NCBI RefSeq assembly: GCF_016793485.1 | Contig: NZ_JAEULZ010000019.1 | Location: 26,571-90,570, forward strand | DNA from: Mesorhizobium sp. | GTDB taxonomy: Bacteria > Pseudomonadota > Alphaproteobacteria > Rhizobiales > Rhizobiaceae | DNA length: 64,000 nucleotides | Direction: 5' to 3' | Part shown: positions 60,050-64,000 of the stretch, one piece after another | Numbering within the stretch: position 1 is the first letter of the stretch | Layout: every line of letters begins with the position of its first letter | The notes under the pieces: model-generated | What the model was told of the DNA's origin: nothing | Seen by the model: only the letters and a program-made list of their open reading frames with translations | The model's database searches: none | Program-made: the position numbers and the translations under genes

Positions 60050-61149
60050 CACAGATAGAGCTTTCCGGCGTCCAGAAGTGGTTCGGAGCCGTCCAGGTCA
60101 TCAAGGACCTGAACCTGAAGATCGAGGATAACGAGTTCATCGTGCTGCTCGGCCAATCCGGCTGCGGCAAGACGACGACGCTGCGTGCCGTGGCCGGGCT
60201 GGAGACGATTGACGAGGGCGACATCCTGATCGATGGCAAGGCGGTTCAGCATCTCAAGGCCGCGGACCGCGACATCGCGATGGTGTTCCAGTCCTTCTCG
60301 CTCTACCCGCACATGACCGTCTACGAGAACATCGCGTTCCCGCTGCGCGCCACACGCATGAACCGCGCCGACACGGACAAGTCGGTGCGCGAAGTGGCAA
60401 AGGTGCTGCGGATCACGGATCTGCTGGACCGCAGACCGTCGGCGCTGTCGGGCGGCGACATGCAGCGCGTGGCGATCGGCCGGGCGCTGGTGCGGCGACC
60501 AAAAGCCATGCTGATGGACGAGCCGATCGGCGCGCTCGACGCCAAGCTGCGGGAGGAGATGCGTGCCGAGATCAAGCGACTGCATGTGAAGCAGGGGTCG
60601 ACGACGATCTACGTCACGCACGACCAGATCGAGGCGATGAGCCTGGCCGACCGCATCGTGATCATGCACGAGGGCGTGCTGCAGCAGGTTGGCAGCCCGG
60701 AGGAAGTCTACCAGCATCCGCAGAACCTGTTCGTCGCGCAATTCGTCGGCTCGCCCGTCATGAACGTCGCCAATGCCTCGGTTTCCGAAAGCGCGGGCAA
60801 GGCCAGCGTCACCGCCGAGGGCGCGACGCAGGGGTTTCCATTCCCGAACGAACTGCTCGCCAAGCTCAATGGCAGCGCTGGGAAGCCGCTGTCGCTCGGC
60901 ATTCGGCCGGAGGGAGTCATCGTGGCGCATGAGGCGGCGGATGGCTTCGTGCCGGCCGTGGCTCACATCATCGAACCGCTAGGTTCGTACGACATCGTCG
61001 ACCTGAAGTTCGGTGAGCATATGCTCCGCGCCCGCACGCGTTCAGGCTTTGTCGCAGGTCCGGGCGCGCAGGTCTTCGCCCGCCTCGATCCGACCCAGAC
61101 ACACTTCTTCGACGCGGCGAGCGGACAGTCGCTCGGAGTGAGACTCTGA
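60046..61149 (+). CDS. ABC transporter ATP-binding protein 1 (UgpC/MalK-like)
   Basis: A 367-residue MalK-type ATPase with a regulatory TOBE domain. Walker A GQSGCGKTTT at residues 36-45, signature LSGGDMQRVAIGR near residue 137 (Asp instead of the usual Gln/Glu at the position before Met), Walker B AMLMDEPIGALDAKLREEM and switch TIYVTHDQIEAM near residue 190. The C-terminal 120 residues form the OB-like domain (LSLGIRPEGV). ATGA overlap with the 80-residue gene and one-base overlap with ATPase 2. Having two different ATPases suggests a heterodimer. Confidence 0.92.
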   Translation: MTQIELSGVQKWFGAVQVIKDLNLKIEDNEFIVLLGQSGCGKTTTLRAVAGLETIDEGDILIDGKAVQHLKAADRDIAMVFQSFSLYPHMTVYENIAFPLRATRMNRADTDKSVREVAKVLRITDLLDRRPSALSGGDMQRVAIGRALVRRPKAMLMDEPIGALDAKLREEMRAEIKRLHVKQGSTTIYVTHDQIEAMSLADRIVIMHEGVLQQVGSPEEVYQHPQNLFVAQFVGSPVMNVANASVSESAGKASVTAEGATQGFPFPNELLAKLNGSAGKPLSLGIRPEGVIVAHEAADGFVPAVAHIIEPLGSYDIVDLKFGEHMLRARTRSGFVAGPGAQVFARLDPTQTHFFDAASGQSLGVRL

Positions 61150-62255
61150 TGGCCCATATCCAGCTCAAGAACGTCACCAAGACCTTCGGCTCCCACACGG
61201 CGCTAAAGAACCTCGACCTCGATATCGCCGATGGCGAATTTTTCGTTCTGCTTGGCGAGACGGGCGCCGGGAAGACCACCACGCTCAGGATCATCGCCGG
61301 CCTCGAGAAGCCGACCTCGGGCGAGGTCTTCATCGACGGCATCGACGTTGCCGACTGGGGCGCCGCCGAGCGCGACGTGGCGCTGGTGCTGCAGCAGTAC
61401 TCTCTCTATCCGCGCTACACGGTGCGCGAGAACCTGGAATTTCCGCTGAAGTCGAAGCTGCGTCGCGTGCCCGACGCCGAGATCAAGGAACGCGTCGATC
61501 GGGTGGCGAACACGCTGCGCATCACGCATCTTCTGGATCGCAAGACCGATCGTCTTTCCGGCGGTGAAATGCAGCGCGTGTCCATCGGCCGCGCGATCGT
61601 GCGCAAGCCGCGCGTGTTCCTGATGGACGAGCCGCTCTCTGCGCTCGACGCCAAGCTCCGTGAAGCGCTGAGGACCGAGCTCAAGAACATCCAGATGAAC
61701 CTCGGCCAGACATTCCTGTTCGTGACGCACGACCAGATAGAGGCGATGTCGATGGGCGACAAGATCGGCGTCCTCAACCACGGGCGTCTGGTCCAGACAG
61801 GCACGCCGTCGGACATCTACAACAACCCGAGGAACACCTTCGTCGCGCGCGCGGTCGGCTCGCCTCCGATGAACCTGCTTCACGGCAAACTCGTGTCGGG
61901 TCGCGCGATCCTCGATCCCATCGATCTCGACCTGCCCTACAACGGTGCACTGGGGTCTTCGGGCGCGGCGACTGCCGACGGCGGAACGACCGACGGACGT
62001 CCCCTGACCTTCGGCATTCGACCGGAAGATATCGTCGTTGAGTCCGGCGCGGCCCATGAGGCGCGTGTGCATGATGTCGAGAATCACGGCGTCGCGAAGA
62101 TCCTGACGCTGCGCGTAGCCGACATCACCTTCCACGCTACGGTCTCCGCGCAGACCAAGCTGGCGATCGACGAGGACATCCGCTTCTCGTGGAATCCGCA
62201 AAAGGTCGTTGTCTTCGACAAGCAGACCGGAAAGTCGCTGCAGTACCACGGCTGA
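61149..62255 (+). CDS. ABC transporter ATP-binding protein 2 (UgpC/MalK-like)
   Basis: A 368-residue ATPase, second in the operon. Walker A is GETGAGKTT at residues 36-44 (Glu-Thr in place of the usual Ser/Cys pair), the signature LSGGEMQRVSIGR near residue 137, Walker B VFLMDEPLSALDAKLREAL and switch LFVTHDQIEAMSMGD. It also has a C-terminal TOBE-like domain (LTFGIRPEDIV). It starts on the last base of the preceding stop codon (TGATG), so translation is coupled. The similarity of the two ATPases suggests a duplication, with functional heterodimer formation inferred. Confidence 0.92.
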   Translation: MAHIQLKNVTKTFGSHTALKNLDLDIADGEFFVLLGETGAGKTTTLRIIAGLEKPTSGEVFIDGIDVADWGAAERDVALVLQQYSLYPRYTVRENLEFPLKSKLRRVPDAEIKERVDRVANTLRITHLLDRKTDRLSGGEMQRVSIGRAIVRKPRVFLMDEPLSALDAKLREALRTELKNIQMNLGQTFLFVTHDQIEAMSMGDKIGVLNHGRLVQTGTPSDIYNNPRNTFVARAVGSPPMNLLHGKLVSGRAILDPIDLDLPYNGALGSSGAATADGGTTDGRPLTFGIRPEDIVVESGAAHEARVHDVENHGVAKILTLRVADITFHATVSAQTKLAIDEDIRFSWNPQKVVVFDKQTGKSLQYHG

Positions 62256-62328
62256 CACGTCTGGCGTCCGCGGAAACCGGCAACACCTTCGCCGGCTTCC
62301 CGATCTACCGTTCCATGGATTGCGGCGA

Positions 62329-63426
62329 CTAGGCCTTCACCCAGCGCTTGTGGAGATCGGTTGAGCGCAGGAACTGCGGCGCGGTCTTGATCTCGCGGCC
62401 GAGCGCGGCGGCGGCCCGCCATGGCCAGCGAGGATCGGCGAGGATTGCACGTGCCAGCGCCACCATATCGGCTTTTCCTTCCGTGACGATCGCCTCCGCC
62501 TGCGCCGGGTCGGTGATGATGCCGACAGCGCGCACGGGGATGCCGACAGCCTTCCCTACTGCCTCGGCAAGGTGAACCTGGTAGCCGGGTCCGGTCGGGA
62601 TTTTCTGAAGTGGTGAATTGCCGCCGCTCGAGCAGCAGATATAGGACGCACCGGCATCTTCCAGCGCCTTGGCGACTTTCACGCCCTCCTCCACGGGAAG
62701 GCCACCATCGACCCAGTCGGTGACGGAGATGCGTGCACCGAGCATAAGCGACGGAACCTCGCCGCGTATTGCCTTCGCGATCTCGACGGCAAGGCGTACC
62801 CGGTTCTCGAATGAGCCGCCCCACTTGTCTGTGCGCTTGTTGGAGAGGGGGGAGATAAACTGGTGCAGCAGGTATCCGTGTGCCGAATGCAGTTCGACGA
62901 AATCGAAACCGGCGCGCGCGGCGCGGTGGGCGGCGCTGACGAAATGGCCGATCAGCGCATCGATCTCCGCTTCGGTCAGCGCGTGCGGCGTGTGCCAGCT
63001 ATCATCGAACGGGATCGCCGAAGCCGAAACAGTCTGCCAGGGGTCCTGGTTTGGCTTCAGCGGGCCACCGCCTTCCCACGGACGCTGGCAGGACGCCTTG
63101 CGGCCAGCATGAGCGAGCTGGACACCGAAGATGGTGCCGTGCTGGGCGACACGCCGTGCGGCATCAAGCGTGCGCTTCGCCGCAGCCTCGTTGTGGTCGG
63201 AATAGAGGCCGAGGCATCCATGCGATATGCGGCCGCGCCTTTCCACATCCGTCATCTCAAGGGTGACCATGCCGGCGCCGGAGAGTGCGTAGGTCATCCA
63301 TTGCTGGAGATGCCAGTCCGTCGCCGATCCATCGTCGGCGGAATACTGGCACATGGGCGCGATGGCGATGCGATTGGGCACTTCGAGATGGCCGATCTTG
63401 ATCGGCGAAAAAAGATGCTCGGTCAT
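62329..63426 (-). CDS. NADH:flavin oxidoreductase, old yellow enzyme family (YqjM-like)
   Basis: A 365-residue FMN-dependent ene-reductase. The YqjM-class markers are present: APMCQYSA with Cys26 and Tyr28, ELHSAHGYLLHQFISPLSNKRTDKWGG near residue 175 (in parts: ELHSAHGYLLHQF, SNKRTDKWGG, with the His pair that binds the substrate carbonyl), LMLGARISVTDWVDGG near residue 225, and MVALARAILADPRWP near the end with the FMN-phosphate loop. It reduces activated C=C bonds of enones or nitro compounds; physiological substrate unknown. It lies convergent with the ABC operon, 73 bp away, with no clear terminator between. Confidence 0.92.
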   Translation of the reverse strand: MTEHLFSPIKIGHLEVPNRIAIAPMCQYSADDGSATDWHLQQWMTYALSGAGMVTLEMTDVERRGRISHGCLGLYSDHNEAAAKRTLDAARRVAQHGTIFGVQLAHAGRKASCQRPWEGGGPLKPNQDPWQTVSASAIPFDDSWHTPHALTEAEIDALIGHFVSAAHRAARAGFDFVELHSAHGYLLHQFISPLSNKRTDKWGGSFENRVRLAVEIAKAIRGEVPSLMLGARISVTDWVDGGLPVEEGVKVAKALEDAGASYICCSSGGNSPLQKIPTGPGYQVHLAEAVGKAVGIPVRAVGIITDPAQAEAIVTEGKADMVALARAILADPRWPWRAAAALGREIKTAPQFLRSTDLHKRWVKA

Positions 63427-63486
63427 GGAAAACTCCTGGGAAGGTTTCCGTAGTTAATCGCGAGCCGGGAGCCATGCAAGGTATCG

Positions 63487-63547
63487 GTTTCCTCGCCCGG
63501 CGGAGCGGGGTAGAGGTGGCCGCGAAGCGGACGGAGAGGGGGTCCTT
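63487..63547. repeat. Short intergenic repeat, related to the right arm of the 24.6-kb palindrome
   Basis: TTTCCTCGCCC...GAGGTGGCCGCGAAGCGGACGGAGAGGGGGT resembles the reverse complement of about 24662-24726, with small indels. It contains an internal CCGCGAAGCGG palindrome. It sits immediately upstream of the OYE start, at the edge of the larger repeat block. Confidence 0.55.
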
Positions 63548-63559
63548 GGCCGCACTTAA

Positions 63560-63719
63560 CCTCCCCCTTGCGGGGAGGTCGGCCGGATGTAGTCCGGCCG
63601 GGTGGGGTTGCGTCTCGTAGGGCGGGGCGTGGAGAGAGGTGCGTCGAGCGCTGCCTCCGGCTACCCCACCCGTCCGACCGCCTGCGGCGTTCGTCCACCC
63701 TCCCCGCAAGGGGGAGGGA
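63560..63719. repeat. Long palindromic intergenic element
   Basis: The left arm (CTCCCCCTTGCGGGGAGG from 63561) is mirrored by the right arm (CCTCCCCGCAAGGGGGAGGG to 63718), with inner mirrored segments CCGGGTGGGG and CCCCACCCG. Each arm is itself a small palindrome. It is gene-free and ends 13 bp before the 268-bp repeat copy. Confidence 0.65.
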
Positions 63720-63731
63720 TATCCGCACGTT

Positions 63732-64000
63732 TCATCGTTGCCACGCCCTGCTTTCGCAGTCTGGCTTCTGTCAAAGAACGCTCTTCGCCGCCGGGAAGAG
63801 AAGTCGGGAAGCGGGGCACGAGGCCTTGCCTCTCATATGAATTTTACGTGGCCGGTCTCCCGCGCCCCGCCGGTGTTCTTGCCCCGACGGAGGACACGGC
63901 CGTTGCCGCTGGTCTCCGCAAGGGCCCGGACCTGGGGGTTCATCACCCAGCCAGCGCGACCGCAGCGCTGACCGATCCGGCACCGCCGCCCTCCCTGATA
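63732..64000 (-). repeat. Dispersed 268-bp repeat, copy 2 (inverted, reaches the window end)
   Basis: This is the reverse complement of the 24262-24529 element; the copy reaches the last base and may continue outside. It keeps the conserved hairpins (CTGC-GAAA-GCAG; CTCTTC/GAAGAG) and carries a 36-codon version (63833-63943, minus strand) of the 33-codon frame in copy 1, lengthened because the stop-codon region differs. As at 24.5 kb, a CT-rich palindrome flanks its distal side, so the two blocks share their organisation. The rest of the 63427-63731 gap is covered by the two palindromic repeats. Confidence 0.75.

Noticed and set aside
1-64000. tRNA, rRNA, CRISPR arrays, insertion-sequence transposases, integrases or prophage genes
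   Set aside because: None found: no cloverleaf-flanking tRNA motifs, no regularly spaced direct repeats and no transposase/integrase domains in any frame.

Overview
The window looks like an alphaproteobacterial chromosome of the order Rhizobiales, closest in style to the Mesorhizobium/Phyllobacteriaceae group. This rests on gene content (hemE-hemJ-rho-mnmE-mnmG-rsmG-parA-parB, DUF982, DUF1402, DUF2585, a Tim44-like protein, ppsR-maf-aroE-coaE-dnaQ-secB), high G+C, frequent TTG/GTG starts and many ATGA start/stop overlaps. I saw no rRNA, tRNA, transposase, phage gene or CRISPR array.

Layout. 1-9.4 kb: housekeeping and metabolism (a cut-off Ldh-family dehydrogenase, an NDUFA9-like protein, TauE/SafE, UppP, GST, QueG, an epimerase-like protein, MepA, an SMP-30-like protein, DedA). 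9.5-14.6 kb: a Ca2+/H+ antiporter and a complete sulfate ABC operon (sbp-cysT-cysW-cysA). 14.6-19.0 kb: a minus-strand cluster of small genes including a 43-codon proline-rich ORF, then DoxX, a D,D-carboxypeptidase and a GGDEF/EAL protein with an upstream mini-ORF. 19.2-23.8 kb: a betaine/TMAO-type ABC system with a double-length permease, followed by a 53-residue membrane protein. 23.8-24.8 kb: a gene-free stretch of repeats. 24.8-29.2 kb: hslV, a GNAT, DUF2585, hslU and DUF1402.

29.2-47.2 kb is the origin-proximal core. Genes from 29.2 to 37.0 kb mostly run leftward (XRE, Smr, mltA, Tim44-like, dnaQ, coaE, aroE, maf, ppsR). Genes from 37.4 to 46.2 kb run rightward (hemE, hemJ, rho, mnmE, mnmG, rsmG, parA, parB). 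They diverge from a 372-bp gap that carries DnaA-box-like hexamers and a tight cluster of GANTC (CcrM-type) sites, the expected place for oriC. Four parS-like sites (31.0, 37.8, 41.8 and 43.8 kb) straddle it, one of them inside rsmG.

47.3-62.3 kb is more variable accessory metabolism. It holds a dimethylformamidase-like protein where lptE/leuS might be expected, a GNAT/acetylpolyamine amidohydrolase/M24 peptidase cluster, a DMT exporter, and a cupin + PEP-hydrolase-like TIM barrel + Tm-1-like ATP-binding trio divergent from a TetR regulator. The two bacterial proteins of that trio correspond to the two halves of the plant antiviral protein Tm-1. Next is a carbohydrate-type ABC operon with two permeases, an 80-residue membrane protein and two different ATPases, preceded by twin TGGT-N3-ACCA operators. 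The window ends with an OYE-family reductase and a second block of repeats, including an inverted copy of the 268-bp element seen at 24.3 kb.

Themes: all three ABC operons place a strong hairpin between the binding-protein gene and the next gene, and several very short ORFs sit in operon junctions. All functions are read from sequence by eye; no database search was run.
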